64,000 nucleotides of DNA from Azorinus chamasolen (lineage: Eukaryota > Mollusca > Bivalvia > Cardiida > Solecurtidae), in assembly GCA_963576725.1 (NCBI GenBank), contig OY755241.1:28894853-28958852 (forward strand), written 5' to 3'. The notes beneath the pieces were generated by a model. The model was not told the origin of the DNA. It worked only from the letters and a program-made list of their open reading frames with translations, and did no database searches. Below, in pieces: positions 28,501 through 43,500 of this stretch. Made by a program: the position numbers and the translations under genes. Every line of letters begins with the position of its first letter. Position 1 is the stretch's first letter.

Positions 28501-31500
28501 TGGAACATTATAGACATTTTAGAAAGCAAAGAAACAGATCTATCAAATTCTATTAGCAAACAGAGTAGACCCTGATCAGACGGCTCCTCTAGGAGCCGTC
28601 TGATCTGGGTCTACTCTGTTTGCAAATGCGTGAAAACATGTTTATATGAGGGAAAGGGTTAAATATGATATAGGCAAACAGGGTAGACCCAGATCAGTGT
28701 CTGTATTGTTTGCTGAGCCTGTTAAACCATTCCCTCATAGGCTATTTTTAGATCATACCTCTTTGAATAAATCTACCCAAAAGGAGCATTTACTAGAGAA
28801 AAGGAAAGTTTTAGAATTGTGTAGTTTGGAAACCATTGTGATAAATAGAGCATTTGCTCCTATGGAGCAAATGCTCTATTTATCACAATGGTTTCAAAAA
28901 GTGACTTTTACAGAGGCGTAGAAAGGCGTATTTATGGAGGAAAGGATTAATGCCCATGGCTTTTATCAACAAATATTTTGTTGGCTGTGCCCTCTAAACA
29001 TTAAAATGGATTAGTTCCAAATTAAGATTTGAATGGGTTTCCTTAGATAATATGGCAATAAATGGGTTAAACCATAAGACAGCAGTATAACTTTTTTCTG
29101 AGATTGGACTTTGTTCCAAGTAGGACTGTTGGTAAGATATGTATTGATCTATATCAAAATCTCAGTACTTATCTACAGTAGAATCCCTCTTAACCAGAAT
29201 TTTATGACAAGAACAATTTAGATCTTTTTAGGGAGGTGGTTGCTTAATGCAGGATGCAAGCCATGCATGACTGTGAACCTTCATTAAGCCGCATTGAACT
29301 TACTTTGATCATACAAATTACTTCAAGATATCAGAAGTTTGAGTCATACGATTTCAAATCGGGACAATTTCTCAAGTTCACAGCTTAATGCAGGTCTGAA
29401 GTAATGCTGAAAGCTCCTGTAGCATCTTTCAGAATTACTTTCAACCTGTATTAAGCTGCCACATGTGTTTCTAGATATGGGTAGTGATACATTTAAGAAC
29501 AATTCTGGAATGACAAGATTTTTAATTCGAGTTATCCTGAAGTTCTAGTTGTCCGAGTTCGAGATATCGAAAATCAGCTGTAAATGAAATTTTTTATTGT
29601 TGTAGAGGCATAGATAAAATGTGTGAAGTAAACCTTTTGTCAAACAATAGCTTATGTATATCTTCTTTTTTTCTCCACCAAACCTTATAAATGTGACTAT
29701 TCTTTAGAATTTTCTTTGAGATGATTCTGAAAAGTGGTCATAACATAGGGTTTGGTGGAGAAATGACGATTTTAACGATTTAGAAAAGTAGTCATTACAT
29801 AGGGTTTGGTGAAGAAATGATATTAGTGACTGGAAAGGGTTAATTTGTGTGTCACAGATGCAGAACCACATCTCATTCCTACATGAGGAGCTGATTAAAC
29901 TGCCTGCTTTCCCGAGGAAGGCTCTGGATGCTGACTTCAGTCTCTATGGGGGCAGTCTCGGAAAGGTAAACATGCTTTATATTACCAGTACTAATTTTGA
30001 CCCTTTTGTGCTGTGACACACATGCATTGTCATTTGCAAACAGTGTAGACCCAGATCAGAGGGCTCCTCTAGGATCCCTCTGATCTGGGTCTACACTGTT
30101 TGTCATTCAGTATCCTGTAGCAAGTTTTAAGCCTTTCATACTGATAATTTAGGATTGAAAGGGTAAAAGAAAATGAACTTTAACACCACTAATATGAGTG
30201 TCAGTCTGTTTAGCTTCTTACCTCGATCCAAACTGTTTTTCAAAGGTTGTCACAAATTTGCATGTAGCGTTTAAGAGTTGATAGAGGAGAAGATGCCCCA
30301 GCATCCTGTTTTCATCTTTATTTAACCCTTTACTTCATGAATATTCATATAAGAAATAATAACATTATTAATATCAATACATTAATTGTTATAATAGTGC
30401 AAGGACACAGGAAGTTTTTCCCATGGAAGAAACTTTTGAATCATATCTATATTATATCCAAAGCAAGAGTAGACCCTGAAAGCAAATAGAGCAGACCCTG
30501 ATCAGACGGCTCCTACATGATTTGTTTGATCTGGGTTTTTTCTGTTTTCAGAGGCGTTTCTCTCATACAGATGCATTTTCAAACCCTTGCAAACAGAGTA
30601 GACCAAGATCAGTTGGCTTGGCTCCTATTGGAGCCATCTTATCAGGGTCTGCTCTGTTGGCTTATGGAATTAAATAGATGTGATCCTACAGTTTTTGTCA
30701 AAGTCAAACATTCCCTTGAAACTTTTATATTATAACAGATAAGGTTATGAACATTCATGAAGTGACCAATGGACAAAAAAATATTCGTAAAGGAAAGGGA
30801 TAATACAATATGGAATTGTGTGAACCTCCACAGTTGTTGTAACTTACAACCTCTGGGAGACATATACCAGTCCCACAGAGTTGACCGTGATCAGTCAGTT
30901 CTTTCAGGAGTTGTATGATCTACGAGACGCATGTTGTATGTTTGCGAATGTGTACTCCAGGCAAATACAGAGTTGAACAGAAGAAAATGATATTAATGAT
31001 TACGGTTTTATTTTTCATAGGAGCTGTTTGGACTGGATACAATACACAAGTTTTCATGGGTAAAGGTAAGACAGTGGTATTACATCTCAGTACATTAACA
31101 TCCCTCTAAACTGGACTTCGGCTGGTCTAACCCACACTTTGACTGGTCTACACTTTGACTGGTATAATCCAGACATCTAATGGTCTAACCCAGTCTTGGA
31201 CTGGTTTACTATTTGACTGGTCTAACACACACTTTGACTGGTCTACACTTTGACTGGTATAATCCAGACATCTACTGGTCTAACCCAGTCTTGGACTGGT
31301 CTACACTTTGACTGGTCTAACCCACACTTTTACTGGTCTACACTTTGACTGGTCTAACCCACACTTTGACTTTTACCTGTCTAAACAGTAATTGCAATGA
31401 CTTGTGTAATTTGAATCGTCGCTATGAAGACAGGGTTCAATGGCATTTAACCGTTTACTCTATGAATATTAATGTAAGAAATAATGGCATTATGAATATT

Positions 31501-34500
31501 ACTTAGAATAATATTTGTTTACTTAGAATAATATTTGTAATGGAACATGAACACTTTAATACAGAAACAGTAGAGTCATAAGCATACAGAGCAGACCCTG
31601 AACAGACAGTTCCTATAGGAACCGTCTGATCTGGGTCTACTCAGTTTGCAAATGCGTAGAAAGGCATATTTATGAAGTAAAGGGATAGAAGTCTGCTGTT
31701 GTACATAATTAGTTGTATTCTGTTTCACAGAGTAACAAACAAAATGTAACACAAGTGATGAATGTTTTGCTGTTTGTTTGTTTTTATTTCTTGTTTAGAA
31801 CATATTGAGTAAACAAATCACTTTTATTTCTGTTGTAGTTGATGCACACAATGTTTTCCTCAATGACCAGCTCATTCAACTGGTCTCAGGACCTGTGTCT
31901 GTTTCTAAACGTCATCAATGGCTGTATCATTCTGCACTGTGAGGACACGGCTCTGTTGCGTTACTCCCTGGCTGTCATCATCAACGCCAGCATACACTTC
32001 AAACATATCTTCTCAATGAACGGGTAAGACAAGGGAGATTGACTTCAACCCTTTGCTTGATTATTCTGCCTTTGCAAACAGAGTAGATCCAGATCAGACA
32101 GCTCCTGTAGGAGATATCTGATCAGTATCTGTTCTGTTTGCTTTTAAATGGAATAATAGAGATATGATTTTACATTTCTGCCATGGCTCAATTATTCCTG
32201 TTTCTGTATACAAAAATTTCATCTACTGTAAGTAATGTTCATATGAACATGAATATGCATAAAGTAAAGATCATCTGATCTGGGTCTACTGTATTCACAC
32301 AGGCTTTAAATGGTGTCTTTATGATGAGGTTAATGAATAAAGATTATTTAGACAAAATTAATTTTATCAGTTTTCATTAACACTTTTCGTATTCAATTAT
32401 TCATAGCATGGGGGTGTGTGCAAATTTCATGAAAGATTTTCACCTGTCTAATTTTCATTGCTGTTTGTGATGCCGACACTGTTTCTATATATGATGTCAT
32501 CACTGTTGAGGATGTATAGTAACAATCAACCTAACGTAGTTCCTGCAGTGGTGTGTAAACTGTTGTATTTTTATTGCCAGGTTTCTGTATGTGATGCCGA
32601 CAATATTGAGGACATATAGTAACCACCAGCCTAACCCAATTCTGTGTGAGGTCCTCCAGTTTGTGTGTAAACAGTTCTACATTCTGCACAGAAAACCTTT
32701 CATGCTACAGGTAAATAAATTTAAATCCATTTATGCTACAAGTAAATACACAGAAAACTATTCATGCTACAGGTAAATACACAGAAAACCATTCATACTA
32801 CTGGTAAATACACTTAAAACTTTTAATGCTAAAGATAAATAATCGTAAAACCACCCATGCTACAGGTAAATACACAGATAACCATTCATACTACTGGTAA
32901 ATCTTTTAATGCTACAGGTAAATACACAGAAAAACATTCATGCTACAGGTATTAACAGTTTTAAGTGTATTTACCTGTAGCATGAAGCTGTCTAATCTTT
33001 GTCTACTCTGTTTGCAAAGGTGTGAAAACTTGAGGTAAAAGATTAGATCAAGGCATGCCAGTGTCATCTGACCACAACAGAAGAAGGGTTAATCCTTTCC
33101 CACATGAATATTCAAAATATAATAGCATCATGAATATTTACGTGCAGAAATATTTTATAGTGGTATACAGTAAAACCTCTCTAAACCGGACGTCCAATTT
33201 GGTGTAAATATCGGTATTGGAGACAGGTGGCATGCAGAAAGCTCCACGACTTTCACTCAGCATTAAGCAGCCACCTGCCTAAAACTATCTAAATTCTTCT
33301 CTACTAGAATTCAGGTTTAGAGAGGTTTTACTGTATGACCACAGGATATTTTTGCTTTGGCACAAATTAAAGAGTTAGAAAGCAAATAGAGCCTAGCCTG
33401 ATCAGAAGGCTTCTACTGCTCTTAATTTACTCTGTTTGCAATGGCATGAAAAGGTACAGTGAACCCTCATTATACCAGCATTCGTTACAATGGCACCCTC
33501 TTTATACCGGCAATATGCATTGAAACAAAATTACTGTTGACTCTTGGAAACAACCACAAAATAATTAGGTGCAATGCCAAAAGCACAGCGATTGCTCCCT
33601 AAGGGAGCTTTTTGCACTTCTTGTCTTCTGTATTAAGTAACCTGTTGGTACTAGTTTAAAACTGGCCAAATAGTTCCTTTCATATTTAAACTCGTTATAA
33701 CGGCAGCCTCGTTATACCAGCACAATGTCTGGAAACAAACACCTCCGTTGTAATGAGGGTTCACTGTATCCATATGTGGTAATGGTTAAAACAATGATAA
33801 TTACTTTCAAACTGATTGTTGTTATTTTTGTAGATGTTTGGCAGCGTGGCCTCTATACTGGACCTGCAGTCAGCCACCACTGGTATGAGAGATACGTCTA
33901 AGGTAGGTACCATAAATACTGTTTGTTTTCCGACCCTCATTCTCCCCTCTATACTGGACCTGCAGTCAGCCACCACTGGTATGAGAGACACGTCTAAGGT
34001 AGGTACCATAAATACTGTTTGTTTTCCGACCCTCATTCTCCCCTCTATACTGACATGAGAGACATCTCTTAGGTAGGTACCATGAATACATTTAGTATTC
34101 TGACACTCACTCTCCCCTATCCATTGGCATGAGGGACAGCTCTAATCAGACACCGACTCTCCCCTCTCCACTGACATGAGAGACACCCTTAAGGTAGGTA
34201 CCATAAATACTCTTAGTATGCAGACACTCACTCTGTCCTCTTAATGCAGAATAATTAATTTTGGTACTTTAGATTAGACTGATATAATAGCAAATCCTAT
34301 ATGACATAGTAGAATATGAACAAGCTTAACAGAAAATGAAATGATTATTAGGGTGTTATGTAAATGGCTCCAGTCTGCTGCATAAGTATGTCACAGAAGC
34401 TGATATAGACGTTAACCCATGAATATTCATATTAGAAATAATGACTTCATTAATATCAATGAGATTCATTGTTATAACAGCACATAGACACATTTGAATT

Positions 34501-37500
34501 TTTGGCTATGGCAGAAGCTGGAGAATCATATCATAAGCAAACAGAGCAGACCCTGATCAGACGGCTCCTATTGGAAACGTCTGATCTGGGTCTACTCTGT
34601 TTGCAAAGGCCTAGACTGGCGTATTTATGGAGGAAAAGATTCATGTACATTTTTTAGCAAAACCTTCTCCAAAATCTTAATGAAATATGACCAGATTTCA
34701 CAGAAATGATAAATGACATCTCTAAAGCGCTGAATGGAATATGACCAATGTCCACAGAAATCCACTGTGATGTTAAATAATTGGTTCTGGTTTGCTGCAT
34801 ACGTAGATCACAGGAACTGAAATAGATTTAAATGAACAATTTTAAATAGCATCTACTTAACCACTGCAGAGAAATTATTCTCCAGAAATAATAAATTATA
34901 CGACCTATCGACCAGGTGAGCGATACAGGGTAATCATGGCTCTCTTATATGTGTAACAATGTGTGTTGTGTGTGTAAATGTGTGTTTTGTGTCTAATAGT
35001 GTGTTGTGTATTTACAGGTACAGCCAGAATGTCTGTTCAAGCTGCTGATGTCTCTGGAGCAGAACTGTCCTGACAGACTCAGTATACTGGAGAGCGTGGA
35101 TCATGAGAAGCCCTTCAAAGCTCTTGTAAGATATATGCATATTTCATTTTAACCTCTAACACTTAGGTTTATCTAAGAGTAGCCACATTGAGCTCATTTT
35201 AACTAAGAGTAGCCACATTGACCTCAGTTTAACTGTTAGTAGTATCTTAAAGAGTTATTGCCCCACTAAAACATTGACAGACAAGTGTTTTTGACTGACC
35301 AACAAGTGTTGGCATCCATTTATGGTGCTCTTGTTTGATGCTGAATTTCCAGAGTGCTGATTTTTATATATGTTCACTTTCATTTTGAAACACTGGATTT
35401 AAATTTCTATGAAAAGTAATGCAATGACTTATACTATTGAATAATTTGTGAAGATTCTCATTATCTATACCACTGACCCTTTTGTTGATAATGCTACCTT
35501 TTATGTCTCTGTATACAGAGTGGACGCCTAACAGAGTAGTAGACCCTTTATCACAGTAGACCTCCTGTAAGGTCCTCTTAATAGTGATCAGGGTTATAAA
35601 TTTAACTCTATACTCCATGAATATTTATGTAAGAAATAATGATATCATGAATATTAATTAGAATAGATGTTAAAATAGCAAATGGACATAGAATGTTTTG
35701 GCCATGGTAGAAACTGTAGTATCATATGTATATTATATCATAAGCAAATGGTGCAGATCCTGATAAGGTGGCTCTTTCAGGATACATCTGATCTGGGGAA
35801 TTGTGTTGGCAAAGACATAGAAAAGGGCATATTTATGGAATAAAGGGTTAAACAATTTGTTCAGTGTATAATTCTTCATTTGCAGGATTTCTGTTACGAG
35901 AATGACCCAGACACATTCAACATTCTGGACGTGATAAACATGTGTGTTACCGTGGTGATGTATGCCCCTGATTCCTTCAGAAGTATGGAGATGCTTGTAA
36001 GTACAGATATTCATACAAGAAAAGACAAATATGTGAAAATTAGATATTTTATCACAACTAGCTCCTCTATATCTTCATCAAACTCTGTGCTGTGACCATT
36101 CTGAAGGATTATCTCAAAGAGATTGTTATAGAAGATGGTCAAAACATAAGGTTTGATGGAGAAATGACTTTGTTATAGAAAATGGTCATAATATAAGGTT
36201 TGATGGAGAAATGACAATTTAAGTATTTAACACTTTCCACCAAAGACTATTTTTAGACCCAACCTCTTTGAATGAATCTTCCCAAAAGGAGCATTTACCA
36301 GAGAAAGTAAAATTTTAGAATTTTGTAGTTTGAAACCATTGTGATAAATAGAGCATTTGCTCCATTAGGAGCAAATGCTCTATTTATCACAATGGCTTCA
36401 ATAGGTGATTTTTATACGCCCACCTAATAAAGGTGGTCGTATATTGTCGTGGCCCTGTCCGTCCGTCCGTCTGTCCGTTCGTTCGTTCGTTCGTTCGTTC
36501 GTTCGTTCGTCCGTCAACATTTTGTTTGTCCGCTGTTTTCTGGGAAAACTATTAGACAGATATTAATGAAACTTAATACAAATGTTAAATGCATGAAGAT
36601 CTGAAGCTGAGTTGATTCTGAGGTTCGTTTGATTTTTCATTTCAGAGTTATGGCCCTTGTCCTTAAAAAATATGCAAATAGTTTGTCCGCTGTTTTCTGG
36701 GGAAACTATTTGAGAGATATTAATGAAACTTCACACAAATGTTTAATGCATCAAGATCTGAAGCTGAGTCGATTCTGAGGTTCATTTGATTTGTCGTTTT
36801 GGAGTTATGGCCCTTTTACTTAAAAAAATAATGCAAATACATGCAAATAGTTTGTCTGCTGTTTTCTGGTAAAACTATTTGAGAGATATTAATGAAACTT
36901 CACACAAATGTTTAATGCATCAAGGTCTGAAGCTAAGTCGATTCTGAGGCTCATTTGATTTGTCATTTCGGAGTTATGGCCCTTTTACTTGAAAAATAAT
37001 GCAAATACATGCAAATAGTTTGTCCGCTGTTTTCTGGGAAAACTATATGACAGATATTAATGAAACTTCACACAAATGTTAAATGCTTCAAGATCTGAAG
37101 CTGAGTTGATTCTGAGGTTCATTTGATTTTTCATTTCAGAGTTATGTCCCTTGTGCTTGAAAAATATGCAAATAGTTTGTCCGCTGTTTTCTGGGAAAAC
37201 TATTTGACAGATATTTTTGAAACTTCATACACATGTTTAATGCATCTAGACCTAAAGCTAGGTCGAGTCTGAGGATCATTTGATTAAATGTTTCGGAGTT
37301 ATGGCCCTTGCAATTAAAAAAATAATGCAAATCTATGCAAATATGTTGCGGGGTTTTGATATGTCATTTTATTCTAAAGTTATGGTCCTTGAACTTTGTG
37401 TGTTTGTTGCTTTGTTAGTCGGTAAATTTTTAGTTTGTCGGTTGATATAAATGAAACTTAACAACTTAACACAAATGTTTTAAGCAACAAAATTTGAAGC

Positions 37501-40500
37501 TGAGTTTATTTTGAGGTTCATTCAGTTTGTCTTTACAGAGTTATGGCCGTTGCACTTTACAAAAATCTGCAAAAATGAGGATTAGCTGTAACTTTTTTAT
37601 TTGATAAGATATTCACTTGATTTTTTAAAAAAATAGTACCAACTTAATATGGAAATCAAGATCTGAAGCACAGATTAGAAAATGTCAACACTTATAAGGC
37701 ATGTTGAATTGGAGAAAGTTTGCAAGTGGGCGTATTATGTACCGTATGCGGTACTCTTGTTACAGAATTATCTCCCTTTGAACTTTGAGTATTTTTTTTG
37801 TCATTTTGGCTTGAAGCATGGGTATTTGGTTTTGCAATCAAGGTTGCTGTGCGGGCGTATTCCTATTCCATTATCTTTAGTGATAGTTCGAGTTAACCCT
37901 TCGCTTGCTGAATTTTAAAATACATTTCTTCTTCTTTAACCGTGCCTTGTTGTATAATTACATATATCTTCACTGTGTACAAGTATTTTGCTGTGCAATC
38001 ACTGCTGTGGAGTACACTGGTTGCACAATCAACTTGTAAATAGTGCAGACCCTGATGAGACAGCTCCTGCAGGAGCTGTCTCATCTGGGTCTCCACTATT
38101 TACAGGTAGGTATATTGATGTGATTAGCAAGCGAAGGGTTAATATATCGACATTCAACAGGCAAAGGGTAATGTATATTTATGAAGTGATACATGATTGC
38201 ATAAATATTCTGCAGGTAAAGGGTTACATAATATACAAATACATTCTGTGTTTATGTGTTTACTAGACGATACTGGAGGTGGTGTTACCACGGTACCTGC
38301 AAAACCTCAAGGCAGAGACCAACAGGAAGGACAACCCTGCTGCAGCCAGAGTTGAGATCAACAATATCAATAATGTGGGCGGGTCAATAAGGGCCCTGGT
38401 TACATCGTGTGAGTTCTTCACCAGGTAAATGCTAGCAGTTGTTCATATTTATGCACCCAGAATCAGTGATCTGATGTCATGTTATTTTTTGACTGTGTTT
38501 TTCTGTCTGTTTAACCCTCCTCCATGAATATTAATGCCAGAAATACTAAAATCATGAATATTAAGTAGTTTAATTTTCATATTAGTACATGGACACCGGA
38601 ATTTTGGGCCATGACAGAAAATGTAAAATCATACCTATATTACAGCATAAGCAAACAGAGCCATGTAAGCAGGTTTCACCTCTAATCTGTTTGAACTGGA
38701 ATCTCAACCCCTAGAATATGGGACACAAGTCTACTGTCATAAATAAACAGTGTAGACCCAGGTCTTAGGGTTACTGGAGGAGCCCTTTGGTCAGGGTCTG
38801 CACTGTTTGCGATTCAAATTGCTCTAGTGAATTTACCGGTAAGCCTTTGATATTGAATGCTCACATGCTGAGGTGGAACCTCGTGGTAACAGGAAGTGAA
38901 TCTTTCTTGACAGGAGTATGAGTGTGCCGGTAGAGAAGCTGGAGTCTGACAAGGTAACAAAGGAGAAGAACCGTGGATCCCCTGTGGAAACCAGTGTCTA
39001 CTACGACGAGAGAGAGGACTCCAATGCAGGGTAAGCTAAATTAATCTGTTATTTCATGAATATTCATACATAGCAGTCACCCTAATCAGACTTCTCCGTC
39101 AGGAATTCTTTGCTCTGTGTCTGCTCTGCAAAGGCATAAAAATTGTTTCAATCAGGTACAGATTAAGTGCCTACTGCCTGATTAAACCTTTACCTGAAAA
39201 ATATTTATGTAAGAAATAATAACATCATGAATATTTATTACCTGAATTTTTATAATGGTATATGATCCAGGTATATTTTAGCAATGGCAGAAACTAAATT
39301 CATATAAATATAATTCCATGAGCAGACCCAGATCAGAAGATTCTTGCAGGATCCGTCTGATCTGGGTGAGCTCTGTTTGCAAAGGTATAGATAGGGATCT
39401 CTGTCAGGTTAGGGGTTTAACCTTTCCCTGTTCTTTGTTTATTACATATTTTAATACCTATTGATCATTCATGGACAAACCAGTTATAAAGAAATATTGA
39501 CAGTAGAACATTGTAGCCATTTTAGAAAGTAAAGAAACAGAACTTTCAAATGTTATTAGCAAACAGAGTAGACCCTGATCAGACGGCTCCTCTAGGAGCC
39601 GTCTGATCTGGGTCTACTGTGTTTGCAAATGCATGAAAACATGTTTATATGAGGGAAAGAGTTAACACACAATAAATAGAAACAAGCAGGTGATTGCTTT
39701 ATGCAAGGTAACAGGTATGCAGAAACTTGTGCCCTTCAATAAGCAGTCGGCTGCCATAAAGATCCAGAATTAAATCAGATTTTGTTGTATACATATACTG
39801 TGTATCTCATTGTTTTGTGACAGGCGACACATGGAGGAAGGACGTGGCAGGAAGAGCCAGTACTACGATCAGGATGATGAGGACCTGCAGATGAGGAATG
39901 ATTTCCGCAAGCCTCGAGACAGTCTGCTTAATGTGGTGGCTGAGTTTTACTCCACCTGCCAGCCTAGACTGAAGGAACTGAGGAAAATGCTGGCAGACCC
40001 AACTTTCAGACCACCAGAGCTGCTTGACCACAAGTCACACAATGTAAGAACACAGTTCTGTTGCTGAGATTGAATATTCATGCAATTCTCTACCAGTTAC
40101 GATATTCATGCAATTCTCTACCAGTTACGACATTGAATATTCATGCAATTCTCTACCAGTTACGACATTGAATATTCATGCAATTCTCTACCAGTTACGA
40201 TATTCATGCAATTCCCTACCAGTTACGATATTCATGCAATTCTCTACCAGTTATGACATTGAATATTCATGCAATTCTCTACCAGTTACGAGATTGAATA
40301 TTCATGCAATTCTCTACCAGTTACAAGTGTTACCATTTTACCTGATGAATAACTAATAACTTACATGTCAGACTGCCCATTATAAGTACAGTGAAACCTC
40401 GGAATTCCGGAGCTCCGGAATTCCGAAATCCGCGGAATTCCGAACGTTCCGTTTGGTCCCGATTTTTTCCTTCTTATTTTAACTACGGGAAAGTTTCAGA

Positions 40501-43500
40501 AATCCGGAAACTCAGAATTCCGAATTCCGAACGATTTTTCGTCCGAAATTGTTTAATTGCGCTTAAATGTAACCCGGAATTCCGAACGCTTACTGTACCT
40601 GAGAATGTTTGGGCTGGCATGCGCATCTATTTTTAGCGGCTATGTTACCACAACTCTACACGGTACATACACACGATAAAGCGTGTGCGGTAGTCGTGTC
40701 AACTGGTGTTTGTTTAAGCCCCAATTATCTTCGAAGAATCATTAGGTGTTTGATGCGGCTGTTGATTTAAATGGATTAAAAGACGGGCTGTGGCGATCGA
40801 CTGCAGTAAGACCTCTTTAATGTCCAAATTATGTCCTAATTTTGTGGAATAAAGAGCGATCTCTTTTGTGCGTCGACTTTTGTTTTACACACAGTGGGCT
40901 GACTGACAAAAAAATCTTTAATCTCGTTTGGTAATTTTGCAAACTAAGGTCGCGAGTAATCCCTAATTGTTCCAAATGTAATAAATGATGCAGTTTCTCA
41001 AATTGTTCACCATTCTCGCTCATTCTAGGCTATATTCTACATCGTAAAGAAAAGTTCTAGTTAAGATCACGATCATGTCTGAACCGCCGAGTAAGCGTAG
41101 ACGGGTTGACTTAACCCTTGACATTAAAGTTCAGTTCAACTATTATTTACATTGGTGTTGCTTCTTCAAAGAAGAAAGCTTTAAAGAAACAAGTCCATTG
41201 CAAATACTTTGTGAGCAAAATCTACCCTTTAATGTCATGCAATATCAGCAATCAACATTTTGATCACATCAACCTTACTTAAAGAGCATAATTGTGGTCG
41301 AAACATTTAACTACATAAGAAACCTCAGAAATCCGAAATCCTCAGAAATCCGAACTTTTCATTTGGTCCGGAAGGGGTTCGGATTTCCGAGGTTTCACTG
41401 TATTAATATAATGAATATTCATGCAAGACTGTCCATTTCGAGCATTCATTAATGATTAATTGCATCAATGCGTGAAGGAGAAAAGGCTTATGAATATTTA
41501 TGATGTCATTATATTATACATGAATATTTGTGGAGTAAAGGGATATGATTTGATTATTTTGTTTTACAGAGACTGGCAGAGATAGCTCACACCTTGCTGA
41601 AGTTAGCTCCCTATGACCCAGACACCATGGCCTGTGCTGGACTACAAAGGTGCGTAACTCTATCAATCCAAAGAGAAACTTCAAACTCAGCTCCTAATTA
41701 GACCATTGTTGAATCTTTAAATACAGTTAAACCACACTCTGTTTTAACTTGATTATGTGAATGTTGGTTGCAGACAGAGTACACCAAATCAGATGACTTC
41801 TGTCGGAGCTGTCTGATCAGGGTCTGCTGTGATTGGTAATGGAAGTTCATAAATATGATAATATAATTTATGCTATAGTCTAAGGTTCCTGTGATCATAT
41901 ACAATTATAAACAATTATCCAATTAATATTATGATCTCATTAATTCTTGAATAAATATTCCACATGTAAAGGGTTAACCCATTCCCTCAAATTGATGTCT
42001 TTTGACACCTCTGTAAAGTCACTTTTTGAAACCAGTGTGATAAATGGAGCAAATGCTTTATTTATCACATGGTTTCAAAACTACGCAATTCTAAAAGTTC
42101 CCATTTTTTCTAGTAAATGCTCCATTTCATTTATTCAAAGAGGTTGAGTCTAAAAATAGCATATGACATTATATGCTAAAAATAGCCTATGAGGTAATGG
42201 GTCTAAAAATAACCTGTGAGGTGAAAGGTTAAATAGGTTCTACTGTATGTTTGTATTTGTTTCAGGTACATGATGGAGATCCTGCCAATCACTGACTGGT
42301 CCCAGGAAGCTGTTCGCCCAGGGCTCAACTTCATCCTGCGCAGACTGGACAGACTCTTCAGCAAAATCTCTAAGAAGAACAACCTCAAGGTTAGAACACA
42401 TGCACACAGTGATTGTAAGGGAATTCTAAAATAACTTGGGTGTCTGATCAGTATCCAGATTGTTTTCAAGAAATTCAAGAATTCAAGAAATATTAGAATA
42501 AATCGTTGATTGATGAATATTCAAAGTGAAAGGACCATACAATAAGTAACTGTAGAGTCCATTCTGTTTTGAGGGATTAAATTTGCAAGACTATTTTGAA
42601 GACAAATTGTGTAGACCCTGATGAGTTATCTACGTCTTTCTACACCTTTCCAAACAGAGTAGACCCAGATCAGATAGCTCCTGTACAAGCCATCTGATCT
42701 GACTCTGCTCTGTTTGCTTATAATATAGATATGATTCTACAGTTTCTGCCACGGTCAGCATTCCTGTGTCCATGTGCTGTCATAACAATTAATCTAATTA
42801 CTGTTCATGGTATCATTACTTCTTACATGAATATTCATGGAGTAAAGGGTCGAGGATAAATACGACAATGGTGTTTTAATGTAGTGACTGTACACTTACT
42901 AATTGCAGAGGTCCAGATAAGATGTGTAAATTAAAACATTTTCAAGAGTAACTCCTTTATTCTCCACCAAACCCTATACTGTGACCACTCTTTAGAATCA
43001 ACTCAAATGGACGATTCTAAAGAGTGATCACAAAATAGGGTTTGTTGGTGAAATGACAATTTTAGCATTTGAGTGCACACCTTTATATGTAGCTATTAAC
43101 CCATTCCCACTTAGGCTGTTTTTTGACCTAATCTCTTTGATTAAATCTTCCAAAATGGAGCATTAACTAGAGAAAAGGAAATTTTCGTAATTGTGTAGTT
43201 TTTGTAGTTTTGAAACCATTGTGATAAATAGAGCATTTGCTCCTGTGGAGCAAATGCTCTATTTATCACAATGGTTTCATAAAGTGACTTTTACAGAAGC
43301 GTCAAAAGGTGTCAATATGCGGGAATGGGTTAATGATTAAGCATTAATGTTTTACTAAATGAATTTATCATATTTCTGTTTTCAGAGAAAGTGTGACTGG
43401 GATGCTGCAGCCAATCTTCTGAAAGGTAAATATGAAGAGAATTACAAGGTCTTCAGGGTTTGAAAATTGTGTAGACCCTGAGAGTATCTGATCAGGATCT

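Noticed and set aside
33834..34058. 74-residue open frame with a repeated peptide
   Set aside because: It is exon 18 read through its donor into the tandem copy. The repeat and intron bases explain it.
37988..38266. 92-residue open frame
   Set aside because: It lies across a family-4 palindromic MITE. The minus-strand frame here repeats at 10462 and 15946, so it is repeat-derived.
40065..40356. 82-residue open frame of repeated peptides
   Set aside because: It is a minisatellite just after exon 23. The peptide repeat only mirrors the DNA repeat.
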